A DNA stretch of 64,000 nucleotides from an uncultured Clostridium sp. (GTDB lineage: Bacteria > Bacillota_A > Clostridia > TANB77 > CAG-508). Below, piece after piece: positions 51,824 through 62,895 of the stretch (its first letter is position 1; every line of letters starts with the position of its first letter). Position numbers and translations under genes: made by a program. The notes under the pieces are model-generated. The model was not told the DNA's origin. It worked only from the letters and a program-made list of their open reading frames with translations, and searched no databases. The stretch covers positions 9,187-73,186 of the forward strand of contig CAOJZU010000007.1 of assembly GCA_948466265.1 (NCBI GenBank), read 5' to 3'.

Positions 51824-52581
51824 TTATTGTTCGAAATTAACAATTTTTGCGAATTCGTCTGGTTTAAGGCTTGCCCCTCCGACTAATCCACCATCTATGT
51901 CTGGTTTTGAAAATAACTCTTTGGCATTTGTGCTTTTTACACTTCCGCCGTATTGTATTATAACACAATCTGATACATCTTTTCCATATATTTTTTCAAT
52001 TTCTTCTCTTATTTTTTGTATACTTAGGTTTGCATCATCTGATGTAGCTGTCTTTCCTGTTCCGAATTGCCCATATAGGCTCATATGCAATTATAGTATT
52101 TTTTACTTGCTCAGGTGTTAAACCGATCAGTTGCAAGTCTTGTCTGTCTTGTTATAACTTCTTCCCAATTTCCGCTCTCTCTTTCCTCTAGAGTTTCTCC
52201 TACACAAACTATAGGTTTCAATCCATTTTCAAATGCAGTTTTTATTTTTTTATTTACTGTTTCATCTGTTTCTGCAAAATACTGTCTTCTTTCTGAATGC
52301 CCAATTATAACATACTCTACGCCAATTGACTTTAGCATTTTCCCAGACACTTCTCCTGTATATGCTCCGCTTTCTTCAAAATGCATATTTTGTGCACCTA
52401 TCTTTATATTTGTGTCTTGCACATTTAAAAGAGTATAGAACAGATCTATGTATGGCACACAAAGAATAACTTCATTTTTTGTGCCTTTTACAAGTGGTGT
52501 TAATTGTTCAATAAACTCTATTGCTTCATTTGGAAGCATATTCATTTTCCAGTTTCCTGCAATTACTTTTCTTCTTTCCAT
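51824..52581 (-). CDS. tpiA: Triosephosphate isomerase (two skip sites)
   Basis: TPI interconverts dihydroxyacetone phosphate and glyceraldehyde 3-phosphate. The restored protein has 251 residues: AGNWKMNM (catalytic Lys), [12 protein letters not shown] (His), [14 protein letters not shown] (Glu and flexible loop), QYGGSVKS. Skips at 52125 ([13 protein letters not shown]) and 52064 (WAIGTGKTA, in the loop itself) are required. TAC GGC GGA in YGGSV is read normally. The ATG at 52581 follows GGAGG. Length 758 minus 2 is divisible by 3. Confidence 0.97.
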
Positions 52582-52643
52582 TTTAACCTCCATTAAGTAT
52601 ACTTGGGATAAATATATTATTCTGATAGCACTTTTTAAGCTCT

Positions 52644-53831
52644 TTATTTATTATCTAAACAGTCTATTCCAGGAAGAACTTTTCCTTCTAAATATTCTAG
52701 AGAAGCTCCTCCTCCTGTTGATATATGAGTCATCTTATCTGCAAGTCCTGCTTTTTCTACAGCTGCTGCTGAATCTCCTCCACCTATAACAGTAGTTGCG
52801 TTTGTATCTGCTAAAATTTTTGCAATTTTGTTTGTTCCGAACAGCAAATTTTTCAAACTCAAATACTCCAAGAGGTCCATTCCACATAATTGTTTTTGCA
52901 TTTTTTAAAACATCTTCATAAATTTTAATAGTTTCAGTCCCAATATCTAATCCTTGCCATCCGATTTTCTATTTCGTTTGTACTTACAATTTTATTTTCT
53001 GCATTTTCGCTAAATTCTTTTGCTACATTCACATCCACTGGTAATAGTAAATTTACATTTTTTGCATTGGCTTTTTCCATAAGTTCTTTTGCAAGGTCTA
53101 ACTTTTCTTCTTCACAAATTGAGTCTCCAATATTTATTCCTTTTGCTTTTAAGAATGTATATGCCATTCCTCCACCAATTATTAATGTATCTACTTTTTC
53201 AAGTAAATTATTTATTACTGTAATTTTATCTGAAACTTTTTTTCCACCAATAATTGCAACAAATGGTCTTTCAGGGTTATTTAAAGCCTCGCCTAAAAAC
53301 TTTATTTCCTTTTCTATCAAAAATCCTGAAACTGATGGTAAAAATTCAGAAACTCCAGCGGTAGAACTATGTGCTCTATGTGCTGTACCAAATGCATCAT
53401 TCACATAAACTTCAGCAAGTGAAGCTAAAGATTTTGAAAATTCTTTATCATTTTCCTCTTCTTTTTTATCAAATCTAACATTCTCAAGTAATACTACTTC
53501 TCCATCCTGCATATTACTTGTTAATCTTTTTGCACTTTCTCCGGCAAATGTCTTCTGCTAGCTTTACTTCTTTTCCAAGCTCTTTTTCAAGTTCCTTTTG
53601 TACAGGAGCTAAAGAAAATTCTTTCTTTACCTCTCCTTTTGGTCTTCCAAGATGTGAGCAAAGAATTACTTTTGCATTATTTTCTATTAAATATTTTATT
53701 GTAGGAAGTGCAGATACAATTCTTCTTGTATCTGTAATATTTCCATTTTCATCTTGTGGGACATTAAAATCACATCTAACTAAAACCTTTTTTCCTGAAA
53801 CGTCTATATCCCTAACTGTTTTTTTGTTCAT
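52644..53831 (-). CDS. pgk: Phosphoglycerate kinase (three skip sites)
   Basis: PGK transfers phosphate from 1,3-bisphosphoglycerate to ADP. The restored protein has 394 residues with [55 protein letters not shown] and [17 protein letters not shown]. Skips are at 53543 ([13 protein letters not shown]), 52963 ([14 protein letters not shown]) and 52839 (KFAVGTNKIAK). Length 1188 minus 3 is divisible by 3. The C-terminal ATP site GGGDSAAA is intact. Confidence 0.97.
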
Positions 53832-53857
53832 AACCTATTCCTCCATTTTTAATATAC

Positions 53858-53902
53858 AAAAGATAAAACTTTAAAACTAAAAATTTTAAAGTTTTATCTT
53901 TA
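53858..53902 (-). terminator. Hairpin after gap
   Basis: AAGATAAAACTTTAAAA and TTTTAAAGTTTTATCTT pair with a short loop, 9 bases after the gap stop on the minus strand and before pgk. It may separate or reduce transcription from gap into pgk. Confidence 0.65.
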
Positions 53903-53910
53903 AAAATATA

Positions 53911-54991
<1,081 letters not shown>

Positions 54992-55059
54992 CTATATCAA
55001 AGTTAAAATTTTTGCAAGCCCCTTTTTTTGTTTAGTAAACCCAAATAAAAATGAACAAG

Positions 55060-55094
55060 GCATACTAAAACAATAACTTGCTTTAGTATGCCCT
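55060..55094 (-). terminator. Terminator after the 67-residue protein gene
   Basis: AGGGCATACTAAA and TTTAGTATGCC pair on the minus strand, about 40 bases after the stop at 55132. Confidence 0.7.
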
Positions 55095-55131
55095 ACTTTC
55101 TATATCTTTATTATATTTTTCCAACTTTTAC

Positions 55132-55335
55132 TTAAAATCTAATTTCTTGAAATAAAAATCCTTTAACACCTTGCCATGTGATTTCTTGGTGTAAAAATTC
55201 ATTTATTTCATCTTCTACTTTTTGTTGATATGGAGTTAATTCTACTTTTATTTCTTTTAACATTAATGTCTTAAATTTATTCCAAAATCCAAATTGTACT
55301 GGTAATTCTCCTTGATTTACTTGGTTTTCTTCCAT
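55132..55335 (-). CDS. Small conserved-looking protein of unknown function
   Basis: The 67-residue protein is soluble. It has GELPVQFGFWNKFKTLMLKE, then VELTPYQQKVEDEINEFLHQ and ends GVKGFLFQEIRF. I do not recognise it. The second ATG (55335) is chosen because AGGAGG is 9 bases before it and too close to the first ATG. It has its own terminator and is not part of the truB operon by spacing. Confidence 0.6.
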   Translation of the reverse strand: MEENQVNQGELPVQFGFWNKFKTLMLKEIKVELTPYQQKVEDEINEFLHQEITWQGVKGFLFQEIRF

Positions 55336-55460
55336 AACCATTTTCCTCCTTTGTATTTACTACATTCTTATTATATATTTATACTACAACTTCCAAATTT
55401 TTGCAATGTTTTCTTGAATTTTTATTATTAAGTTTTTGTTACATTTTTGTTACATGTGTA

Positions 55461-56344
55461 TTACAAAACCAAATCCCTTTTTAAAAAACCTTCTTTTATT
55501 TCTCCGAAGCCCTATAAACTTGCTATTTTCATATATTTTATATACTCCATCTATATTTTCTGTTTTTAGTTTTACTCCATTTAAAAATAATCCTATTTTT
55601 TTTGTATCTAATGTTAAATTTTTGTTTTCGCTAAATATATCCTCAATAGAAATAATTCTATTTTCAAAAAATTTCATATTTTCTTTTTGCTCTTCGATTT
55701 CTGAAATAGTTATGCTATCTGATAAATTAAATTCCCCGAACTTTAGTCCTTTCTAAGCCGAAACATACATCCGAACTTCTCCGAAGTCCCTCTGCTATAT
55801 CTTCACAAAGAGTTCTTATATATGTACCCTTAGAACACCCTACCTTGATTCTTATTTCTTCTTTTTCTTTATCTATTTGCTCTAAATTTAAATAGTAGAT
55901 TTCTACTTCTCTTTCTTTGACCTCTATTTTCTCCCCTTCTCTTGCATACTCATAAAGTTTTTTTCCGATTAACTTTTATTGCAGAATACATTGGAGGAAT
56001 TTGTTTTATCTTTCCGTATGAATTTTTTTAAAACTTTTTCTATTTTTTCCTTTTCTAAAGTATCTATATTTATCTTTTTCTCTTCAAGTATTTTTCCTTC
56101 TCTATCTCCAGTATCTGTCTTAATTCCAAGCTTTAATATTGCAATGTATTCCTTATCATGATTTATTAAATATTTTGATATTTTTGTTCCATTTCCGAAT
56201 AAGCAAAGGAAGGACACCTGTAGCTATTGGATCTAAAGTTCCTGTGTGTCCCACCTTTTCATTTAATATTTTCTTTAATTTATATACTACATCATGTGAA
56301 GTACAATTTTCTGGTTTTCTTACTATTAAAATTCCATCTAACAT
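55461..56344 (-). CDS. truB: tRNA pseudouridine-55 synthase TruB (eight skip sites)
   Basis: TruB makes pseudouridine 55 in the T-loop of tRNAs. The restored protein has 291 residues: [40 protein letters not shown] (catalytic Asp), [49 protein letters not shown]. Eight skip sites (C at 56197, 56016, 55967, 55783, 55773, 55760, 55738, 55506) are needed; four fall in 46 bases and give [18 protein letters not shown], with GGA, GGA, GGC and GGG codons. Length 884 minus 8 is divisible by 3. It ends the translation operon visible here. Confidence 0.95.
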
Positions 56345-56347
56345 TTC

Positions 56348-57306
56348 TTATTCCTTTAAAAATGTTTTTACTCTATCTATAATTTTTTCTTTTGCTTGCT
56401 CAAGCGGAAAACGAATTGTACATCCTGCAGCTCTTATATGACCTCCTCCACTAAATATCGAGCAAACTTCTGACACATTTACATATTCATTTGAACGAAG
56501 TGATATTTTAAAGCCATCTTCTATTTCTCTTAAAAAGATTGATACCTCAACATCTTCAATATCTCTTCCAATTTCGACTATTCCTTCATGGTCTCCGAGG
56601 TTTAACATTTAGGCTTTTTTCATCTTCTAATGTCATATATGTAAATGCAATTTTTCCATTTTCAAAAAACTCCATTCTGTCCATTATAATTTTTGTAAGT
56701 TCAAAGTGAGCTTTTGTTTTTACTTGTAAAACTTTTCTACATATATCAGATATATTTACACCTAAACTTAATATTCTTGCTGCTATTTCAAATGTCTCTG
56801 TTGATACACCTTTATATCTAAAACCTCCTGTATCTGTGAGTATTCCTGTAATTAAACATTCTCCAATATCTTTATCTATTTCTATACCAATACTACCTAA
56901 AATCTCTGCTAATATTTGGCTACATGCAGGAGTTACTGGATTTACATAGTTGTAATCTGCATACATTGTATTTGAACTATGATGGTCTATTGATATTGTT
57001 ACTTTTGCCTTTTCATATAAAGTATCATACCCTTTTAATCTTTTTGTATCTGCACAATCTAAAGCAATTGCTAGCTCATATACAAAATTTTCTCTTCCTT
57101 CACTTTTTATTCTATCTATTCCAGGAAGAAAATCAAAAGTTTTTGGATAATCTGGTATAACAATATCTACCTCTTTACCCATTTTGCAAAGCGCATTATA
57201 CATAGCAAGAGAACTTCCGAACTGCATCTCCATCTGGATACTCATGTGTTAATATAACTATTCTATCTGCATTTTCTATTTCTCTCTTTATCTCGTCTAA
57301 AGTCAT
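56348..57306 (-). CDS. nrnA: DHH phosphoesterase, NrnA-type oligoribonuclease/pAp phosphatase (two skip sites)
   Basis: NrnA degrades short RNA oligomers and pAp. The restored protein has 318 residues with EYPDGDAVGSSLAMYNALCK (DHH motif 1), IALDCADTKR, ISIDHHSSNTMYADYNYVNP (DHH), and the C-terminal DHHA1 motif FSGGGHIRAAGCTI. Skips at 57219 and 56597 (SLNVKPGDHEGIVEIG) restore it. Length 959 minus 2 is divisible by 3. It lies between rbfA and truB, a common Firmicute order. Confidence 0.94.
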
Positions 57307-57331
57307 AAAGATAACCCCCAATATTTTAAAT

Positions 57332-57691
57332 TTATTTTTCTTCCTTTGGCATTATTTCCTTTAAAATTTGATCTATTTTTGAACCATATTCCATTGAATC
57401 ATCTAATACAAATACAAGCTCAGGTGTAATTCTCAAGTTTATATTTTTTGCTATTTCTGTCCTAATGTAACCTGAAGATTTTTTTAAGTTTAACAGTGTA
57501 TCTTTGACATTTTTTGAATTTAATATGCTTACATACACTTTAGCATATTTAAGGTCTGGTGTAACTTTAACTCTAGTTACACTAATAAGCCCTGTAATCT
57601 TAGGGTTTTTAAGTTCATAGTTAATAATATTACTAATTTCTTTTTTTAATTCTTCGTCTATACGTTCTAGGCGATTGCTATTTTTTTGCAT
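57332..57691 (-). CDS. rbfA: 30S ribosome-binding factor A
   Basis: RbfA matures the 30S subunit and 16S rRNA 5' end. The 119-residue protein begins NRLERIDEELKKEISNIINY and has LISVTRVKVTPDLKYAKVYV and LRITPELVFVLDDSMEYGSK, all typical. It is intact as written, with no in-frame CGG, and lies 8 bases after infB. Confidence 0.96.
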   Translation of the reverse strand: MQKNSNRLERIDEELKKEISNIINYELKNPKITGLISVTRVKVTPDLKYAKVYVSILNSKNVKDTLLNLKKSSGYIRTEIAKNINLRITPELVFVLDDSMEYGSKIDQILKEIMPKEEK

Positions 57692-57699
57692 CTTTCCTC

Positions 57700-60520
57700 C
57701 TATTTCTTTATCTCTTCCATAACAAATACTTCTAAAGTATCTCCTTCTTCTAAGTCATTGAAGTTTTCTACTGATAATCCACATTCATATCCAGAAGCTA
57801 CTTCTTTTACATCGTCTTTAAATCTCTTTAATGACGCAAGTTTTCCTTCATGTATTACAACATTATCTCTTATAACTCTAACTCCTGCATTTCTTGTAAT
57901 TTTTCCATCTAATACATAGCATCCTGCAATTGTTCCTAGATTACTTACTTTAAATGTTTGTCTTATTTCTGCATTTCCTATTACTTTTTCTTCAAATGTA
58001 GGGTCTAACATTCCTTTCATAGCAGCTTCTACATCTTCTATTGCTTTGTAAATTACAGAATATTGTTTAATTTCGATCTCTTCTTTTTTAGCAATTTCCT
58101 TTGCAAGAGCTTCAGGTCTTACATTAAATGCAATTATTATTGCATTTGCAACTTTTGCAAGAGTTACATCTGACTCTGTAACTCCACCAACATTTGAGTG
58201 TATTACTTTTACTGTTACTTCATCATTTGAAATTTTCTCTAAGCTAGTCTTTACAGCTTCTACTGAACCTTGTACATCTGCTTTTACAATTAAGTTTAAT
58301 TGTTTTAACTTATTCTTTTCTATTTGTGAGAACAAATCATTTAAGCTTACTTTAGACATTGCATTTATTGACTTTTCTCTTTCTTGACGTTTTCTCTTTT
58401 CAATTAAGTGTTTTGCAGTTTTTTCATCTTCTACTTCATAGAAAGTTTCTCCTGCTTCTGGAACTTCTGTTAATCCTATAATTTCAACTGGTGTAGATGG
58501 TCCTGCTTTTTTTACTTTCTTTCCTTTATCGTTTACCATTGCTCTTATTCTACCTATAACAGAACCAACGACTACTGTATCTCCCACATCAAGTGTTCCA
58601 CGTTGTACAAGCATTGTTGCAATTGGTCCTCTTGTTTTATCAAGTCTTGCTTCTATTACAACACCTTTAGATTGCTTATCAGGATTTGCTTTTAATTCCT
58701 GAACATCTGCAACTAATAGAACCATTTCAAGTAAACCTTCAATATTTATTCTCTTCTTAGCTGAAATTTCAACAAATACAGTATCTCCTCCCCATTCTTC
58801 AGGAACAAGCTCGTATTTCATTAATTCTTGTTTTACTTTTTCAGGATTTGCACCTTCTACATCTATCTTGTTTATTGCAACAATTATTGGAATACCTGCA
58901 TTTTTTGCATGGTTTATAGCCTCTACTGTTTGAGGCATAACTCCGTCATTTGCTGCAACAACTAATATTGCAATATCTGTAACTTGTGCACCTCTAGCAC
59001 GCATGCTCGTAAATGCTTCGTGTCCTGGAGTATCTAAAAATGTTATTTCTCTTCCATTTACTTCTACCTTATATGCACCAATATGTTGTGTAATTCCTCC
59101 GAGCCTCACCTTCTATTACATTTGTAGACCTTACAGCGTCTAGAAGTGATGTTTTACCATGATCTACGTGACCCATAACTACTATTACTGGTGGTCTTGG
59201 TTTTAAATCTTCTTCTCTGTCATCTGTATCATCAAATAGTATATCTTCTTCTGTTACAACCTCTTTTTTAATAGCTGTTATTCCAAATTCCTGAGCTATA
59301 AGAAATGCTGTATCAAAATCCACATCATTATTTACTGTTGCCATTATACCGAAATCTAATAGCTTTTTAATTATATCTCCTGACTGCTTTTTCATTTCTT
59401 GTGCTAAATCTTTTACTGTAATTGATTCTGGAATGGTTATTTCTGTAAGTTTAAATATTTTTTGTTTTATTCTATCTTCATCTTGGTTTATCTTTTTCTT
59501 TCCTCTTTTACCTCTTACAGTTGTTAAATCATAATAATCAAACATTCCTCCTTCTGGATCAGAAAACATATTTGATAATTTATTTTCTTGTTTTAAGTTT
59601 CTAAGTTTTCCTGAATCGAAATCCTCATTTTTTGTATTCTTTGTACCTTTTCTTTGTCTTGCTTCCTCTGGTCCTTTACTGTTATTTTTCTGTTTTGTTA
59701 TATTTCTGTTGTATTCACGAACATTTTCTTTTTCTACTATATCTGCTGACATAATATTTTTGATATTCTTTTCAATTCCTCTATCATCTAACTTTTTATT
59801 ATTTCTATAATCTCCTTTAGCATTATTCTCTCCACCAAAACTTCTTTTATTTGGATATCTATTTCCGCTACCTGTTCTATTATCTCTATCATTTCTGTCA
59901 TTTCTATTAAATTTGTTTACAGATTTATTATCCCCAAAATTTCTTTGATGATTATTATCAAATTTTGGCTTATTTCCAAATTTTTGATTATCTGCAGGTT
60001 TTTTAAAGTCTTTTTTCTCTGGTATTTCTTTAGGTTCTTCTTTTTTAGACTCTACTATTTCTTCTTTCTTTACTTCTTCTTTTTTAGGCTCTTCTTTTTT
60101 AGGTTTAGAAGCAAATCCAAATAATTCACTTGCAGTCATTGGTTTAGTCGGTTTATTTCTATATACTATGTTATATTCCTGATTTTTCTTTCTTTCTACA
60201 AATCCGACATCTTTGCGAGTAGCATTGTCTGATTTTGTTTTTGCTAAAGCTTCTTTTTTTTGTGTTTCCTCTTCTGAAATAATAACTTCACGTCTAATTA
60301 TTACAGGTGTGCTATTAGATTTTTGTATAGTTTGTTTTTCTTGCGATTTATTATCTGATTTCATTTTATTTATTTCCTTTTCTATTTTGTTTGCATCATT
60401 TTGCTCAATCAAGCTTAAATGGCTTTTAATCTCAATTCCTATTTTACTTGCCACTTCCATAATTTCTTTGCTCGATTTTCCTATTTTTTTTGCTAATTCG
60501 TGTATTTTTATTTTATCCAT
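57700..60520 (-). CDS. infB: Translation initiation factor IF-2 (one skip site)
   Basis: IF-2 places initiator tRNA on the ribosome. The restored protein has 939 residues: an IF2_N domain, a long Lys/Asn/Arg-rich linker (about 90-330), a second IF2_N region, then the G domain [35 protein letters not shown] and [12 protein letters not shown]. The only break, at 59101, falls in the switch I segment [20 protein letters not shown]. Length 2821 minus 1 is divisible by 3. Natural GTC GGA, TTC GGT, AGC GGA and GAC GGA codon pairs in this gene are read normally. Confidence 0.97.
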
Positions 60521-60526
60521 AGCAAA

Positions 60527-60839
60527 TCACCCCCGATTACATTTTTGCATAATTCCCTCACTAAAGTTCTTATCTGTTATGCCAATTATTGCTTTGTTTC
60601 TTTTACCAATTATATGACTTAACTCTTCTATTGTACTTAATTCTATTACATTTATCTCATTATTAGTACAAACATATCTTATGTTTTTCTTAGTTTTTTC
60701 AGAGCTATCCCCTGCAACAATCACAAGTTTTATCTTTTTATTTTTTATCCCTTCTTGTACTGCATCCATACCTGATATTACTTTTCCGAGATTTAGATGC
60801 AAGCCCGAGTATTCCTAAGTTATAATTAATTTCTGCCAA
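60527..60839 (-). CDS. ylxQ: YlxQ, L7Ae/L30e family ribosomal protein (one sure skip site)
   Basis: The protein has about 103 residues, begins at TTG after AGAGGTG, and reads NYNLGILGLASKSGKVISGM after the skip at 60788, followed by KIKLVIVAGDSSEKT, the RNA-binding L7Ae-type fold. Near its end is a second in-frame CGG (C at 60535): read as Arg the protein ends NRG; skipped it ends NGGDLLWIK and overlaps the infB start. Both lengths are consistent, so the end is uncertain. The natural CTC GGG in ILGLAS is in frame and not skipped. Confidence 0.88.
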
Positions 60840-61092
60840 ATATCACACCTCTTAATTCCTCATATTTTTTACTATCTATATTGGTTTTTAAAGCAAGTTT
60901 TAATTTGTTTGCTTTAACCATTTTATCAAAACATGTTTTATCGTTACAAATGTATGCTCCTCTACCATATATTTTTTTGTTAAAATCAAACATTACTTCA
61001 TTTTGTTTGTTCTTAACAATTCTAATTAGATTTGTTTTTTCTTTTTTTGCTCTACAACCTATACATGTTCTAGTTAGCTTATTGTTCTTCAT
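60826..61092 (-). CDS. ylxR: YlxR family RNA-binding protein
   Basis: The 88-residue protein begins TRTCIGCRAKKEKTNLIRIV and has GRGAYICNDKTCFDK, the signature of YlxR (DUF448), a small RNA-binding protein that stands between nusA and ylxQ in Firmicutes. It overlaps the nusA end and is intact as written. Confidence 0.95.
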   Translation of the reverse strand: MKNNKLTRTCIGCRAKKEKTNLIRIVKNKQNEVMFDFNKKIYGRGAYICNDKTCFDKMVKANKLKLALKTNIDSKKYEELRGVIFGRN

Positions 61093-62215
61093 TATTTTCC
61101 TCTTCTACTGTATTCTCTTCTTTCCCTTCACTGTCTTCTACTTGTTTTTGCATTTCCTCAAGCATCTCTCTAAACCCAGTCTCTGATTTAATATCTATCT
61201 TCCACCCTGTAAGTTTTGCTGCAAGTCTTGCATTTTGTCCTGATTTTCCAATCGCAAGTGATAATTGATCATCTGGTACAATAACTCTTGCTGATTTTTC
61301 TTCTTCATTTATATCTACTGCAAGCACTTTTGCAGGAAGTAAGCTTGATGAAATGAATATACTTGGATCTTCATCCCATTCAATAACATCTATTTTTTCT
61401 CCACTCAATTCATTTATTATATTCTGAATTCTAACTCCTTTTTGTCCTACACATGAACCAACAGGATCTATATTTTCATTTTGTGCATGTACTGCGACTT
61501 TACATCTATTACCTGGATCTCTTGATACACTTTTTACTTCGATTAATCCTTCATATATTTCTGGTATTTCAAACTCAAATAATTTTTTTACAAAATCTCC
61601 TGCACTTCTAGATGCGATGACTTGTGGTGCACCTTTAGCTCCTCTTACAACATCTACAACATATGCTTTAATTTTATCATTTACTTTATATTTTTCTGTT
61701 GGTATTTGTTCTTTTGTTGGCATAATACCTTCTAGCTTTCCAAGGTCTAGTACAATTATTCCTGAATCTGCTTTTTGGACTATTCCTGAAACTATTTCAC
61801 CTTTTCTTTCGTTAAATTCACCAAATACTATATCTCTTTCTGCTTCTCTTAATTTTTGTACTATTACTTGTTTTGCTGTTTGTGCTGCAATTCTTCCAAA
61901 ATTTCTTGGGCTTAATTCTACATCTACTGTGTCTCCAACTTTTAACTGTTTATTTATTTTAATTGCATCTGATTTTATTATCTCTATTACTGGATTTTCT
62001 ATTTTGCTTACTACCTGTTTTACAGAATATACATGTGTTTCTCCTGTTTCTCTATCTATAACTACCTTAACATTTTCACTGTCTTTGTAGTTATTTTTAT
62101 ATGCAGTCACAAGTGCAAATTCGATTTGCTCCATTAAATATTCTTTTTTGATTCCTCTTTCTTTTTCTAATGCTTCTAGTGCTAATTCCAATTCTTTGTT
62201 GTCTATTGCTTTCAT
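61079..62215 (-). CDS. nusA: Transcription termination/antitermination factor NusA
   Basis: NusA binds RNA polymerase and controls pausing and termination. The 378-residue protein has an N-terminal domain (FALVTAYKNNYKDSENVKVV), S1 domain (GEIVSGIVQKADSGIIVLDL), and two KH domains (DPVGSCVGQKGVRIQNIINE; LAIGKSGQNARLAAKLTGWK) with an acidic C-terminal tail. It is intact as written with no in-frame CGG. AGGAGG precedes its ATG. Confidence 0.97.
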   Translation of the reverse strand: MKAIDNKELELALEALEKERGIKKEYLMEQIEFALVTAYKNNYKDSENVKVVIDRETGETHVYSVKQVVSKIENPVIEIIKSDAIKINKQLKVGDTVDVELSPRNFGRIAAQTAKQVIVQKLREAERDIVFGEFNERKGEIVSGIVQKADSGIIVLDLGKLEGIMPTKEQIPTEKYKVNDKIKAYVVDVVRGAKGAPQVIASRSAGDFVKKLFEFEIPEIYEGLIEVKSVSRDPGNRCKVAVHAQNENIDPVGSCVGQKGVRIQNIINELSGEKIDVIEWDEDPSIFISSSLLPAKVLAVDINEEEKSARVIVPDDQLSLAIGKSGQNARLAAKLTGWKIDIKSETGFREMLEEMQKQVEDSEGKEENTVEEENNEEQ

Positions 62216-62237
62216 TATTTATACCTCCTAAATTTGT

Positions 62238-62694
62238 TTACCAATTATATTTTGTTTTAATTTGCGAAATCAAAGTACGCTCTATTTTTATTTCTTTTAA
62301 ATCAGTTTGTATGTATATATTTTCTTTGTTGAATTTTGTAAGTTTTCCGAATTATAATTTTTTCTTTGTCTATTGGCTTGAATAATTTTACTTCTACTTG
62401 ATTTCCTATATTTTCTTCTAAATGGATGTCTTTTCGTAAAACTCTTTCTATACCAGGCGATGATACTTCCAAAAAGTATTCTGTTTTAATATAGTCTGCT
62501 TTGTCTAGAATGTCATTTATCTCACTACTAGTTTTCTCACAGTCTGTAAGGTCTATACCTTTCTCGCTATCAATATATATCCTCAAAAAGTAATCTTTAC
62601 CATCTTTTGCATATTCTACATCATATAGTTTGTACCCAAGTTCTTCTATCTTAGGCCTAACTAGGATTTCTACTTTTTCCTCAATATTTGCCAT
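62238..62694 (-). CDS. rimP: Ribosome maturation factor RimP (one skip site)
   Basis: RimP helps assemble the 30S head. The restored protein has 151 residues: EELGYKLYDVEYAKDGKDYF, RIYIDSEKGIDLTDCEKTS, EVSSPGIERVLRK, then EKIIIGKLTKFNKENIYIQT after the skip at 62349. I chose the ATG at 62694 rather than an upstream start because the N-terminus then matches the family. Length 457 minus 1 is divisible by 3. It is the first gene of the operon. Confidence 0.93.
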
Positions 62695-62726
62695 AAAGCA
62701 TTTTCCCTTTCTATATACATACATAA

Positions 62727-62750
62727 AGAGTGGAATTTGCTTCCACTCTT
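62727..62750 (-). promoter_or_regulatory. Hairpin in the rimP leader
   Basis: AAGAGTGGAA and TTCCACTCTT pair perfectly with a 4-base loop, between the promoter and rimP. No long T run follows, so it may be a processing or attenuation structure rather than a full terminator. Confidence 0.5.
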
Positions 62751-62773
62751 CTGTCTCATATTTTCTGTTATTT

Positions 62774-62802
62774 ATTTTATAACCTTTTTTTATATTTGTC
62801 AA
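62774..62802 (-). promoter_or_regulatory. Promoter of the rimP-nusA-infB operon
   Basis: On the minus strand TTGACA, a 17-base spacer and TAAAAT lie about 80 bases upstream of rimP. Confidence 0.7.
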
Positions 62803-62895
62803 CCCTTTTTATGAATTTCCGTAAGAACGAAGGGTTTTTTGTAATATTTTGGAACTAATTTAATATAAATTCTAAAATTATTCATAGCAAATAGT

